Shown: positions 45,638 to 54,946 of the stretch, one piece after another | Layout: each line of letters begins with the position of its first letter | Position numbering within the stretch: position 1 is the stretch's first letter | NCBI RefSeq assembly: GCF_028285715.1 | Contig: NZ_JANQOO010000020.1 | Span: forward strand, 372,001-436,000 | Reading direction: 5' to 3' | Length of the DNA: 64,000 nt | DNA from: Ulvibacterium sp. | GTDB taxonomy: Bacteria; Bacteroidota; Bacteroidia; Flavobacteriales; Flavobacteriaceae | Made by a program: the position numbers and the translations under genes | The notes under the pieces: model-generated | Database searches by the model: none | What the model saw: the letters and a program-made list of their open reading frames with translations, nothing else | What the model was told of the DNA's origin: nothing

Positions 45638-46771
45638 ATGGATTTATTTGAGAATTATTCACTCAAAAAGTATAACACCTTTGGAATAGATGTTAAAGCA
45701 TCTGAATTTTTCAGTTTCGTCAATATTGGCGAGCTGGAAGAATTTGTAGAAAAGAGGTCTGACAGCTCAAAACCATTTTTTATTTTGGGAGGAGGGAGTA
45801 ACGTTTTGTTTACACAAGATTTTAAGGGACTTGTATTGCATTCAAAAATAGAAAACATCGAGGTTATTGAAGAAAATGACCGAACAGTCACTCTAAGAGT
45901 AGGTTCTGGACTTGAGTGGGACAAGTTTGTAGCTTATTGTGTTGAAAGATCGCTTTATGGCATTGAAAACCTGTCCTTGATACCAGGAAATGTAGGCGCT
46001 GCCCCGGTCCAGAACATTGGAGCATATGGAACTGAAGTAGAGGAGGTTATTGTTGGTGTCTGTGCCTTTGATTTTGGAAAATCAGAAAGAGTTTATCTTA
46101 CTAATGATGAATGTTGCTTTAGGTATAGGGATAGTATCTTCAAAAGAAAAACACATGAGCATATGCTCATTACTTATGTAGACTTTAAACTGAATAAGAT
46201 TCCTCCACACCGAAGAAAACTAATGGGGTATAGAGGGAACATTTTAAAAAAACGTCTTAAGCATTATACCAACATCGTATTGGACTTAATAGGTGCACTA
46301 AGAACACTGAAATTCAACAGAAAGAAAAAGAGCATAGGGATTGATTATAGAATCTTGAGAAATCTAATGGAAAACCTTGGGTTCATTTCCCTAAAGAAAG
46401 TCAGGCAAACGATTATTAACAAAAGAAACTCTAAAATCCCAAGTCCAAAACAAATCGGGAATGTTGGTAGTTTTTTTAAGAATCCAATAGTATGTATGGA
46501 AAAAGCCAATAAAATTAAAAGGGAGTTTGCCGGCGCAGTCATTTATCCTTATGATACTAAAAATGTAAAAATATCCGCAGGTTGGTTGATTAAAAATATA
46601 GAACTCCCTAAAGGCTATCATAAGGTTGGACTATACAAAGATCAGACTTTAATAATTGTAAATAAAGCTAACGCCAGCGGGCGGGAAATCTTCGACTATT
46701 CTCAAAAGATATTGGAAAAAGTACAAGAAAAGTTTCAAATATCGTTAGAGCGTGAGGTAGTGGTCATTTAA
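45638..46771 (+). CDS. UDP-N-acetylmuramate dehydrogenase (MurB)-like enzyme with insertion
   Basis: A protein of 377 residues from ATG 45638; a frame from 45587 overlaps the flippase and is less likely. The FAD-binding part is clear (NTFGIDVKA, FFILGGGSNVLF, LRVGSGLEWDKFV, LSLIPGNVGAAPVQNIGAYG). Catalytic elements are present: YRDSIFK (Arg), GNVGSFFKNP (Ser) and a C-terminal Glu in LEREVVVI. Between the YRDS region and GSFFKNP there are about 35-40 more residues than usual, strongly basic (KKRLKHYTN, KFNRKKK). MurB reduces enolpyruvyl-UDP-GlcNAc to UDP-MurNAc. Inside this locus it may supply a lactyl-ether sugar to the polysaccharide, or be the cell's murB. Confidence 0.85.
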   Translation: MDLFENYSLKKYNTFGIDVKASEFFSFVNIGELEEFVEKRSDSSKPFFILGGGSNVLFTQDFKGLVLHSKIENIEVIEENDRTVTLRVGSGLEWDKFVAYCVERSLYGIENLSLIPGNVGAAPVQNIGAYGTEVEEVIVGVCAFDFGKSERVYLTNDECCFRYRDSIFKRKTHEHMLITYVDFKLNKIPPHRRKLMGYRGNILKKRLKHYTNIVLDLIGALRTLKFNRKKKSIGIDYRILRNLMENLGFISLKKVRQTIINKRNSKIPSPKQIGNVGSFFKNPIVCMEKANKIKREFAGAVIYPYDTKNVKISAGWLIKNIELPKGYHKVGLYKDQTLIIVNKANASGREIFDYSQKILEKVQEKFQISLEREVVVI

Positions 46772-46778
46772 AAGGAAT

Positions 46779-48239
46779 ATGTTATTTAATTCAATTGAAT
46801 TTTTACTCTTTTTCCCAGTTGTTGTTATAGTTTTATTTCTATTACCTAAGAGGATACAATGGTTATGGCTTCTTGTTTCAAGCTATTACTTCTACATGAG
46901 CTGGAATCCTAAATATGCGTTATTGATATTTAGTTCTACTGTAATTACATTTACTACAAGCCTGTTGATTGTAAGGTCCAATTCGATTCGCAAAAGAAGG
47001 TTATGGGTATTTTTAAGTTTCTTTTCTAACCTGTTTATTCTAGGGTTTTTCAAATATTCGAATTTTGTAATGGAACTACTTTCGGATTTGGGAAGTGGTT
47101 TTGGAATACAGAAAGGTTTTCCAAGATTGGATATACTTTTACCTGTTGGAATTTCGTTCTATACTTTTCAGGCTTTAAGCTATACGGTAGATGTTTTCCG
47201 AAATGATATTGAACCCACAAAGCATTTTGGCAAATATGCGCTGTTTGTTTCTTTTTTCCCACAATTAGTTGCCGGGCCAATTGAACGGACGACTAATTTA
47301 CTTCCTCAATTTAATAAGAATTTGCGCTTTGATTATCAAAGGTTTAGGAATGGAATTTTGTTGGTTTCATGGGGTTTTTTTAAAAAGGTTGTTATTGCCG
47401 ACAGAATAGCAGTATTGGTGGACCACATATACAATAACCCAGTAGAAGATGATGGATTCGGATCCTTAATCGCTATGTTGTCTTTTTCTGTCCAGATTTA
47501 TTGCGATTTTTCTGCTTACACCGATATCGCAATTGGAATTGCCAAAATAATGGGCTTTGATCTTAAAAAGAATTTTGATAACCCTTACTTGGCCAAATCC
47601 ATCACTGAATTTTGGAGAAGGTGGCACATTTCGTTATCCACTTGGTTTAGGGATTACTTATATATTCCTCTTGGCGGAAACAAAAAAGGGAAACCAAGAA
47701 TGTTAATTAATTTATTTATTGTTTTTCTGATTAGTGGATTATGGCATGGGGCTTCTTCTACCTTCATAATTTGGGGTGGAATACATGGCTTACTAATAAT
47801 TGTAGAAAAGATCTATCATAAAAGCCAGCTAAGACTATATGAAGAATTGAGATGGAGTATAGAAAAGTTTTCCTTTAAGTTGTACAGAGTTTTGGTAACT
47901 TTTACAATTGTTACTATTGCATGGGTCTTTTTTAGGGCCGAAACGTTCTCTGGAGCAATTGAGTTATTATCAAACCTTGAACATCTTAAAATCCAAAACT
48001 TTTTTGACAATAAGATTTACGAATATGGATTGGGGAAACAAGAAATTACAACCTTACTGATTAGTGTTCCATTTCTGTTCGTTGCAGAGTTTTTGAATAC
48101 AAAATTGAATTTTAAGAGTTGGCTGTATCAGCAGAATTTAGTGTTCAGATGGATCGTTTATCTTTTTATTGTTTTCTTTTTGCTGATTTTTGGTTATTAT
48201 AGTAATGAACAAGCAAATTTTATATATTTTCAATTTTAA
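46779..48239 (+). CDS. MBOAT-family O-acyltransferase (AlgI-like)
   Basis: A protein of 486 residues with about 10-12 membrane helices. LLPVGISFYTFQALSYTVDVFR, FFPQLVAGPIER, SFSVQIYCDFSAYTDIAIG, FWRRWHISLSTWFRDYLYIPLGG and the conserved His in GLWHGASSTF define the MBOAT/AlgI group, which passes acyl groups (often acetyl) across the membrane to polysaccharides. It begins 7 nt after the MurB-like gene and overlaps the SGNH-like gene by 35 nt. That pairing matches MBOAT-SGNH two-component acylation systems. Confidence 0.93.
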   Translation: MLFNSIEFLLFFPVVVIVLFLLPKRIQWLWLLVSSYYFYMSWNPKYALLIFSSTVITFTTSLLIVRSNSIRKRRLWVFLSFFSNLFILGFFKYSNFVMELLSDLGSGFGIQKGFPRLDILLPVGISFYTFQALSYTVDVFRNDIEPTKHFGKYALFVSFFPQLVAGPIERTTNLLPQFNKNLRFDYQRFRNGILLVSWGFFKKVVIADRIAVLVDHIYNNPVEDDGFGSLIAMLSFSVQIYCDFSAYTDIAIGIAKIMGFDLKKNFDNPYLAKSITEFWRRWHISLSTWFRDYLYIPLGGNKKGKPRMLINLFIVFLISGLWHGASSTFIIWGGIHGLLIIVEKIYHKSQLRLYEELRWSIEKFSFKLYRVLVTFTIVTIAWVFFRAETFSGAIELLSNLEHLKIQNFFDNKIYEYGLGKQEITTLLISVPFLFVAEFLNTKLNFKSWLYQQNLVFRWIVYLFIVFFLLIFGYYSNEQANFIYFQF

Positions 48240-49638
48240 AGTACTCAATATTGTTCTGTTTACGATTGTGGTTAGCATCCTATCGAATTTGTTGGTTCCG
48301 CGGTTTGTAAAACCCAGTTGGGATGAAGTACTTAAGGTCAACTTGCAATCTATTGAAAGCAAAAATTTTGATGTCCTGTTCCTTAGTAATTCTTACTTGT
48401 ATACCGCCTATGACCCACTATTATTAAAAAGCTTAACGGGATTAAGTTCGATACATTTGGGAACTTCGGCAAGAAGGTTTTGTCTTGAGCCTTTTATTCT
48501 TAAAAGGGCACTTGAAACCCAAAAACCCAAATTGATTGTTATCGATATATCGAGCACAACAATTACAAAACCAGACTCTGATAAATCCTGGTACTTTAAC
48601 AATAAGGCTTTATCTAATTATAATCTGTCAATGGATAAACTTGTGTTGTTGAATGATATAATACCTAGCAATAGGTATGAATTATGGCTTCAAGGGCTTT
48701 CTTCGACCACTAGAAATCTCTATAACCTTACAGTTGAACAGAAATTACAATATTATGAGCAAAAAAAGAGTGTTATATCAGGAAGGGTTTTAGGTTTTGA
48801 ACCAAAAAGACAACAAAATGAAAAGAGTTTAGAGAAGTATAAGGAGATGTTCGAAACATTTTATAAAACGTTGCCCAGCATTAGAAGAACAAAGTATAAC
48901 AGGATTGATGAGGTAACTTTAGAAAAACTAGAAGAACTACTAACTTTAGCTGAAAAGAAACCAAAAATTGAATTTCTACTGGTAAATAATGTTAAAATCG
49001 ATGCCAGTTCAGAAAATATATTGACCATAGAATCCATTAAAAAATTGATTAGGAATTATAAAAATGTAAGCATTTTAGAATTGAACACAATTGAAGCCAA
49101 AACAGACCTTGACCTTAGGTTTGAGGACTTTTACGATCCTGTGCATGTAACTCAATCTGGTGCAGCCAAAATTACTTCTTACTTTTCCAGGTTCTTAGAG
49201 AGGAATTACAACTTTGTGGGTTCAAATATAGAACAAGAACCTTTTCATGTTTTTAAAATAGGGAATACAAGGAAAACAGTTACCGTAAGGGACGTGCGAT
49301 TATTAGTAGGAGATGATTACAAAACGGATATTAGGATAATAATGGACTCTATTCCGGTCGGCTATGATGAGGTTAGTACGGTCATAAGTATATTTCCCAA
49401 AAAGGGTTTTGAACATTTACTGGAGGAAAAGTCCAAAAAGCACAAATGGAAATCTGATAATGCTTACAGGAAACTTAAGAATTATATAAAAATTAGTGAA
49501 GGCTATGTGGGGAAACTAAATAGCTGGTCAAAATTAAAGCCTAGTAACATAGATAGAATTGAAATAAGGTTTATTGAAAAATCATTTTCGTCTCAGAAAT
49601 TTATCTTACCAATGAATGAGGTTAATATCTTAAATTGA
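48205..49638 (+). CDS. SGNH/GDSL-like periplasmic acyltransferase partner of MBOAT
   Basis: A protein of 477 residues from ATG 48205 with one N-terminal membrane anchor (about 8-27). The segment DVLFLSNSYLYTAYDP resembles the catalytic Ser block of DltD/AlgX/AlgJ-like proteins. FYDPVHVTQSGAAKIT resembles the DxxH block, giving the Asp-His pair. A C-terminal part of about 150 residues, after YFSRFLERNYNF, is not recognised and could be a carbohydrate-binding extension. It overlaps the MBOAT gene, so it probably completes O-acylation of the surface polysaccharide in the periplasm. Confidence 0.75.
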   Translation: MNKQILYIFNFKVLNIVLFTIVVSILSNLLVPRFVKPSWDEVLKVNLQSIESKNFDVLFLSNSYLYTAYDPLLLKSLTGLSSIHLGTSARRFCLEPFILKRALETQKPKLIVIDISSTTITKPDSDKSWYFNNKALSNYNLSMDKLVLLNDIIPSNRYELWLQGLSSTTRNLYNLTVEQKLQYYEQKKSVISGRVLGFEPKRQQNEKSLEKYKEMFETFYKTLPSIRRTKYNRIDEVTLEKLEELLTLAEKKPKIEFLLVNNVKIDASSENILTIESIKKLIRNYKNVSILELNTIEAKTDLDLRFEDFYDPVHVTQSGAAKITSYFSRFLERNYNFVGSNIEQEPFHVFKIGNTRKTVTVRDVRLLVGDDYKTDIRIIMDSIPVGYDEVSTVISIFPKKGFEHLLEEKSKKHKWKSDNAYRKLKNYIKISEGYVGKLNSWSKLKPSNIDRIEIRFIEKSFSSQKFILPMNEVNILN

Positions 49639-50279
49639 ATGGTGAAAAAGGCTTGCGCCCTACCTTTTAATACGTACTTAATTATGGTATCGTTATAAGC
49701 CTACAAGTAAATATTGTGTGGGGGTGAAAATGAAGTCACCATAGAGATTTTTTAAACTTACTGGCTCACAAAGTTGTTTGTCAATGGCATGGCAACAGCA
49801 GGTCATCCTGCATAAATACAAAAATGCTATTATCTATAAGAGAATTTTTTAAGAACGGTTTTTTAATGGGGCCGAAACTATTTTATGATATCTTTGGCTT
49901 GCTAGAATGGGGCGTTTTAAACGATGGGAAAAATGCGGAGGAGAAGTTTCATAAGAGGTGGATTATCGATATGTTCAAACATTAAAAGTTCAAGCCATAA
50001 TAAATCAATTGGGAGGATAAGGAACGTTGGTATAGTCATTACTCTTTGTCCATTGTGAAATTATTCAGGTTTTTATGACATATTTAATTCATTACATTAG
50101 GTCAATTTCACGCTTTTTGTCAGCATATTTTGTGAATGTCAAAACGTCCGTAAAGAAGCTTTGAAAAGTCATTCTAGGGGTATTGCCAAAGGAAAGATAA
50201 AGATATCGGTATTATCTAATTTGGGGATAAAGAGGGTTTTTGTTCCCATAAAAAAAATCAACGTATTTTCTAGAACTAA
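49639..50279. other. 640-bp noncoding or degraded stretch inside polysaccharide locus
   Basis: No supported gene. It holds a TATCTTTG promoter-like element (49889). A 53-codon frame at 49824-49985 (ends WIIDMFKH) has no known homology. A weak hairpin at 49725-49741 lies behind the SGNH-like gene. It is AT-rich and may be a decayed gene or insertion scar. Confidence 0.5.
49889..49896 (+). promoter_or_regulatory. -7 element (TATCTTTG) within the 640-bp gap
   Basis: An exact TAnnTTTG match in a context similar to 43281-43312. If active it would give the pyruvyltransferase gene a long leader (about 380 nt). Confidence 0.4.
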
Positions 50280-51374
50280 ATGAAGCAGAACCAACCCAAA
50301 ACAATATACATAATCACCTTTCATCATGTCCTTAACTATGGTGCCGTACTCCAAGCCTATGCATTAAGCAGGTTCCTAAAGGAGAATAACTACAGAACGA
50401 AAATTATTGATTACCGCCCGGTATATTTCATGTATCGAACCTACCGCCCAGCCAAGGGCTTATTGAAAAGTCTACAGAAGGTAAGGAAGAATATTCGTTT
50501 TCATCGCTTCAGAAAAAACTTTTTACCCCTGACAACTAAGGTGTTTTTTGACATTAGGATGCTTGAAAAAGGGTTTAAGAATGTTGAGGGCGTTTTTATT
50601 TGTGGAAGTGATCAAATTTGGAATACCCAAATAACAGGAGGCAAAATAGATAGAGGGTATTTTTTGGACTTTTTGTCGTCAAAAAATCAAAAAAGAATTG
50701 CTTATGCGGCCAGTATAGGAAATACTCCTTTCAAAAACGACGATACCAATAAAATTAAAACTATTCTAAATAGATTTTCAAAAATCTTAATGAGAGAAGA
50801 CTTTGGAAAAAAAGAACTCGGTTTAATTACCAATGATGAGATTAAAAGTGAAATAGTTGTTGATCCTTCACTTTTGATTCAAGACTACAACGAGATTCTG
50901 GATTTTACTCTTGTGCCTGAACAGCCTTATATGATTTCATATCTTACCGAAGACAGCCCTTCCGTTAGGTTATATATAAAAGAAATTCAAGAAAGGGTAC
51001 AATTGCCCTTGATAAATCTCGGGCATCACAGAATTGACTGGGCAGACAAAAATTACCTGATTGAGTCGCCTTCAAAATGGTTGGCGGTTTTTTCAAGGGC
51101 CAGTGTGGTTTGTACAAATTCATTCCACGGCACGGCTTACTCGCTTATATTCAAGAGAAATTTTACAGTTTTCTCAAGAGAAACAAAGAAAAAGTTAAAT
51201 CGACGACAATTGACACTTCTTGAGAATCTTGATTTAAAAGGCAGATTTATTTATGAAGTATCCGACATTAGAGAGATGCATCTACTGTCTATAGATTACA
51301 AGGATATCAACTATAAATATTCCTCATTAATTTCGAAAAGCCAAAAAATGCTTATAAGTGCCATTGAAAATTAA
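50280..51374 (+). CDS. Polysaccharide pyruvyl transferase-family protein
   Basis: A protein of 364 residues. The N-terminus IYIITFHHVLNYGAVLQAYAL and the segments FICGSDQIWN, RIAYAASIGN and VVDPSLLI match the PS_pyruv_trans family. VCTNSFHGTAYSLIF near residue 282 carries the conserved His-Gly. Members add pyruvate ketals or act as related transferases on polysaccharides. It overlaps the downstream Wzy-like gene by 17 nt and starts a tightly packed block extending to 54861. Confidence 0.93.
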   Translation: MKQNQPKTIYIITFHHVLNYGAVLQAYALSRFLKENNYRTKIIDYRPVYFMYRTYRPAKGLLKSLQKVRKNIRFHRFRKNFLPLTTKVFFDIRMLEKGFKNVEGVFICGSDQIWNTQITGGKIDRGYFLDFLSSKNQKRIAYAASIGNTPFKNDDTNKIKTILNRFSKILMREDFGKKELGLITNDEIKSEIVVDPSLLIQDYNEILDFTLVPEQPYMISYLTEDSPSVRLYIKEIQERVQLPLINLGHHRIDWADKNYLIESPSKWLAVFSRASVVCTNSFHGTAYSLIFKRNFTVFSRETKKKLNRRQLTLLENLDLKGRFIYEVSDIREMHLLSIDYKDINYKYSSLISKSQKMLISAIEN

Positions 51375-52548
51375 TTATATATTCGGCTATCAAACTCTTA
51401 TAAGGCTCGTTTATTTGAGTTTTGCATTTGACTCCTTATTAAAAATAAATGTCGGGATACGAATTCATATAGGAATACTACTAATATTTTTATTAAACAC
51501 GTATTACTTTCTTTTCAGGGGGAAAAGCGCTGTGATTCGTTTAAAAACCGCTAATATTTGGCTTTTGATTTTTGGCATTTACATTTTTTTTAGCGGCGCC
51601 ATAAAAGTTGGTTTCACAAGTCTTTTTATTCTGGTATATTTCTTTTTGGCAATGAACGTATTTTTTTTTGTAAAGAAGAATTTTCATCTTATCAATGAAA
51701 CTGTCTTTAAACAATTTCAGATTATTTTGATTATTACTGGATTAATCCAGTTTTTTGTGTTTTTGTTTTTTGATCACCAGATTAATTTTTTAGATACCGA
51801 CCACTACAGTAAGGTAAGTTCTGTGGCCATTAGGCTTCGCGGGTTTTTTATAGAACCAAATTGGTATGCTATTGCCATTTCTTTTAACACTTTTTTACTA
51901 ATAGGAAAAAACTTGAGTGCATTTATCAAAAAGCACCTAACTCTTTTTATAGTAACAATTCTTGTAATGTTGTTGAATGGAACTTTTGGCACATTGATTA
52001 TACTCCTGGCGGTTTACGGATACAAGTATTTGAAGAAAAATTTTGTTATAGCATTTTTTTTATTGATTATAGGTGCGCTTACCATTAACTATATTTTGGA
52101 GGGAAGGGCCTCAATAAAAAAAGGGAAATCTGGTATTGAACTTTTTAATTATGGTTCAAGGGTAAGACCTTTCCAAAAGGTGGTAGACTACTTAAATGAG
52201 CAAGGTAATTGGAAATGGATGTTTGGAGAAGGGCTTGGTTCTTGGGGTACTTTGGGGATTGAAAACAAATTAAGCGTATTAAGATTTGAAGCAGACCCCA
52301 AGTTTAGGGACAGTAGTGAGTTGCACGTTTTCTTATTTGAACTCGGACTAGTGGGGACTCTGGTCTTCTTTCTAGATTTTTTGACTATTTGGTTCAAAGG
52401 CAATCGCGAAGATTTTCATTTGCGTGGTGCACTTCTATTGTTTGTGGCAGCATTTTTATTATATCCAATCTTTAAATTTTGGATGTACATGCCCTATTAT
52501 TTTTATGTAAGGGAAAGTATCATAAAAAGTAAACCTGAGCGAATATGA
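51358..52548 (+). CDS. wzy: Wzy-like O-antigen polymerase
   Basis: A protein of 396 residues, GTG start overlapping the previous gene by 17 nt. About ten membrane helices with a larger periplasmic loop at about 235-320. The RLRGFFIEPNWYAIAISF segment near 160 is a motif common in Wzy/EpsG-like polymerases, and MFGEGLGSWGT near 285 resembles the G.G.G signature of the O-antigen ligase/polymerase superfamily. It would polymerise repeat units in the periplasm. Wzy proteins diverge strongly, so the name rests on topology, motif and context. Confidence 0.8.
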   Translation: MPLKINYIFGYQTLIRLVYLSFAFDSLLKINVGIRIHIGILLIFLLNTYYFLFRGKSAVIRLKTANIWLLIFGIYIFFSGAIKVGFTSLFILVYFFLAMNVFFFVKKNFHLINETVFKQFQIILIITGLIQFFVFLFFDHQINFLDTDHYSKVSSVAIRLRGFFIEPNWYAIAISFNTFLLIGKNLSAFIKKHLTLFIVTILVMLLNGTFGTLIILLAVYGYKYLKKNFVIAFFLLIIGALTINYILEGRASIKKGKSGIELFNYGSRVRPFQKVVDYLNEQGNWKWMFGEGLGSWGTLGIENKLSVLRFEADPKFRDSSELHVFLFELGLVGTLVFFLDFLTIWFKGNREDFHLRGALLLFVAAFLLYPIFKFWMYMPYYFYVRESIIKSKPERI

Positions 52549-53597
52549 TTCCGGAGAATAAAGATGTAGCACTTTTCCACATTGTTAATCATATGCATCA
52601 CGGTGGATGCCAAAAAATAGTATATGAGATTCTAAAGGGAATAGACATTAAAGACTTAAGAAAAGTTTTAATAGCAAGACCGGGACACTATTCCAATTTA
52701 TTGTCCAATGAAAAGGATATTTCTTTTATAAACCGCAAAAATTTTGGGTTTTTTGGTGTGATTAAATTGTTGTTTCAGGCAAGAAAAACCTCAAAAAAAA
52801 TCATCTTGCATACACATGCCAGAAAGGATATTGTTTTTGGCTTTTTTTTAAGGAAAATGGACACACATATTCATACTTATCATAGTACTTATTTGAAAAA
52901 AAATAAGTTAATGGGTTATCTTAAAGCGGACATATCAATAAGCATATCGGAAACAGTAAAAAGATATCTTGACAAGTTCAATATTTCTAGTCAGATTATC
53001 TTTAACGGCATTGACAAACCAATACAGTCCTATTCAAAGAACCAAGATAACATAAAGTGCCCAAAATTAGTATATATTGGGAGGTTGAGTAGTGAGAAGG
53101 GTATTTATGAATTAATAAATGACTTGTTTGCCATCGATGGGTTACATCTCAACAAACTTTATTTAGATGTTATCGGTGGGGGGGACTTAATGGACAAGTG
53201 CATTGAACGGGTATCAAAAACCACGAGTTACTCGTGTGAGATTAGTTTTTTTGGTTTTCAGAACAAGCCATGGGAAAAATTAAGTCAGTATGACATACTT
53301 GTTATACCATCCATGTACGAAGGTTTTTGTTTAGTGGGAGTTGAAGCTTCCATCCGCGGCATTCCAATAATTGCAAACGACATTCCTGCTTTGAGAGAAA
53401 TACTATATTTTCTTCCAGAGCAGTGTTTTTTCCATACAGGAGATCCAGAATCGTTAAATAGAGCATTAAATTACACCGTTAATAATTGGCATGCCTTGGT
53501 AAAACTATGTAAAAAAAAGCGCAAAGAATTTGAGTTGCGTTTCGGTCTGGAGTCTATGATAAAAAAACATGAACAGATATACGATGCTGTTATCTAA
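52545..53597 (+). CDS. Family 4 glycosyltransferase
   Basis: A protein of 350 residues with a GT-B fold. Acceptor-domain start HIVNHMHHGGCQKIVYE, donor-domain motifs KLVYIGRLSSEKGIYELI and PSMYEGFCLVGVEASIRGIPIIA (the E-x7-E type motif of retaining GT4). It would add one sugar to the lipid-linked repeat on the cytoplasmic face. It overlaps both neighbours (by 4 and up to 29 nt). It is the only classic GT4 in this locus, so other sugars must come from the WecG-like enzyme or genes outside. Confidence 0.93.
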   Translation: MIPENKDVALFHIVNHMHHGGCQKIVYEILKGIDIKDLRKVLIARPGHYSNLLSNEKDISFINRKNFGFFGVIKLLFQARKTSKKIILHTHARKDIVFGFFLRKMDTHIHTYHSTYLKKNKLMGYLKADISISISETVKRYLDKFNISSQIIFNGIDKPIQSYSKNQDNIKCPKLVYIGRLSSEKGIYELINDLFAIDGLHLNKLYLDVIGGGDLMDKCIERVSKTTSYSCEISFFGFQNKPWEKLSQYDILVIPSMYEGFCLVGVEASIRGIPIIANDIPALREILYFLPEQCFFHTGDPESLNRALNYTVNNWHALVKLCKKKRKEFELRFGLESMIKKHEQIYDAVI

Positions 53598-54861
53598 AAA
53601 AGGGTATAAAGGCTTAATTAATATACTTATTGGTTTAATCCCTATATCATTGCTTTTATCACCAGCATTTAACAGTCTACTTCTTGCAATAACACTTGTT
53701 TTTACTCTTCTGCATCATAAATATTTGATAGGTTGGACTACGGTGAAAGAAAGTGCTAAAATTCGTTTGTTCATAATAATCACATTACTGTATTTTCTTT
53801 TTCATCTAATTGGTTTGCTTTATACCGAAAACTTGTACGAGGGTATTTCAATAATAAGAATAAGAATAGGGTTCTTTGTAGTTCTACTAATTCTTGTTCC
53901 AAATGCAAAAATGTTGGATTTTCAAAACATAATGAAATTATTTCTTTTCGGGGTTCTAATGAGTTGTCTATTCGTTAACATCAACGCAATCCATCAAATA
54001 ATAGTATCGAATGGCTCATTAAGTGATTTCTTTAACCACTACATAAGATTTGAATATGAAAAGTTGATGTTATATCCAATACATCCACCTTATTTCGGTA
54101 TATATATCAACTTAGGGTTAGTAATGGCATACTACCTCAGGCAAAAAAAGGTGATAAAACGCAGAGCCCTGTTTTATGCCGTTATAATGTTGTTATTGGT
54201 AAATCTATGGTTAATAGCTAGTAAGATGGCTCTTTTGATATTTTTAATATTGGCATCCACTATTGTATTGCATTTATTGTTCCGATTATTATCCTTGAAG
54301 GCTTTTTTTTCCATGATGCTAACCCTTGCAGTGCTTATGGGTTATACTTTGTTCAATTACAACACTATTTTGAACAAAACTATTGACCTGTTTCAAATTG
54401 AAAACAAGGACAATATTATTGGTCGATTTAACAACTTAAACAAGTTTGGTGATTTGACAAGAAGGAGGAACTGGGAATCCGGTCTAAAAGCATTTCATAA
54501 CAATTTTTGGTTTGGCGCGGGAACGGGTGATGCCGTGGATGAAATGCTAAAGTATAGGCATGAAAAGTCTTGGATTTATCAAGCTAAAGTTAATGTCCAT
54601 AATCAATACATAGAAGAAGCGGTTAAGTTTGGAGTCTTTGGATTCTTAAGTTTTCTTATCTGTATCGTGATTTTAGGTATTCTGGCCTTTAAGAGAAAGT
54701 GGACATTATTTTTTTATATTGTAATTATATTATCAATGTCCACGGAATCTGTTTTGAACAGACATGTTGGCTCCGTAGTTTTGGGATTCGCCATTGGAAT
54801 GATTGTTGCAAAAGAGTCCAATACCTCCTCTGTAGATAAAAAAATCCATGATAACTTTTAA
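53569..54861 (+). CDS. O-antigen ligase/polymerase-family membrane protein, copy 1
   Basis: A protein of 430 residues (or 425 from ATG 53584). About 11 membrane helices with a late periplasmic loop. GLLYTENLYEGI near 85 and FGAGTGDAVDEM..HNQYIEEAVKFGVFGF near 320-365 match WaaL-type proteins; the conserved HNQY His is present. It is related in sequence to the protein at 58373, with the same motifs and order. It may ligate polysaccharide to lipid A-core or polymerise a second glycan. Confidence 0.82.
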   Translation: MNRYTMLLSKKGYKGLINILIGLIPISLLLSPAFNSLLLAITLVFTLLHHKYLIGWTTVKESAKIRLFIIITLLYFLFHLIGLLYTENLYEGISIIRIRIGFFVVLLILVPNAKMLDFQNIMKLFLFGVLMSCLFVNINAIHQIIVSNGSLSDFFNHYIRFEYEKLMLYPIHPPYFGIYINLGLVMAYYLRQKKVIKRRALFYAVIMLLLVNLWLIASKMALLIFLILASTIVLHLLFRLLSLKAFFSMMLTLAVLMGYTLFNYNTILNKTIDLFQIENKDNIIGRFNNLNKFGDLTRRRNWESGLKAFHNNFWFGAGTGDAVDEMLKYRHEKSWIYQAKVNVHNQYIEEAVKFGVFGFLSFLICIVILGILAFKRKWTLFFYIVIILSMSTESVLNRHVGSVVLGFAIGMIVAKESNTSSVDKKIHDNF

Positions 54862-54946
54862 CACTCTTGACAGATTTTCAAACTCAATTTGCTCCTTTTT
54901 TAATCGGAAACTACATTCGGAAACAACTCTTTCAAGCTAATTTAAT

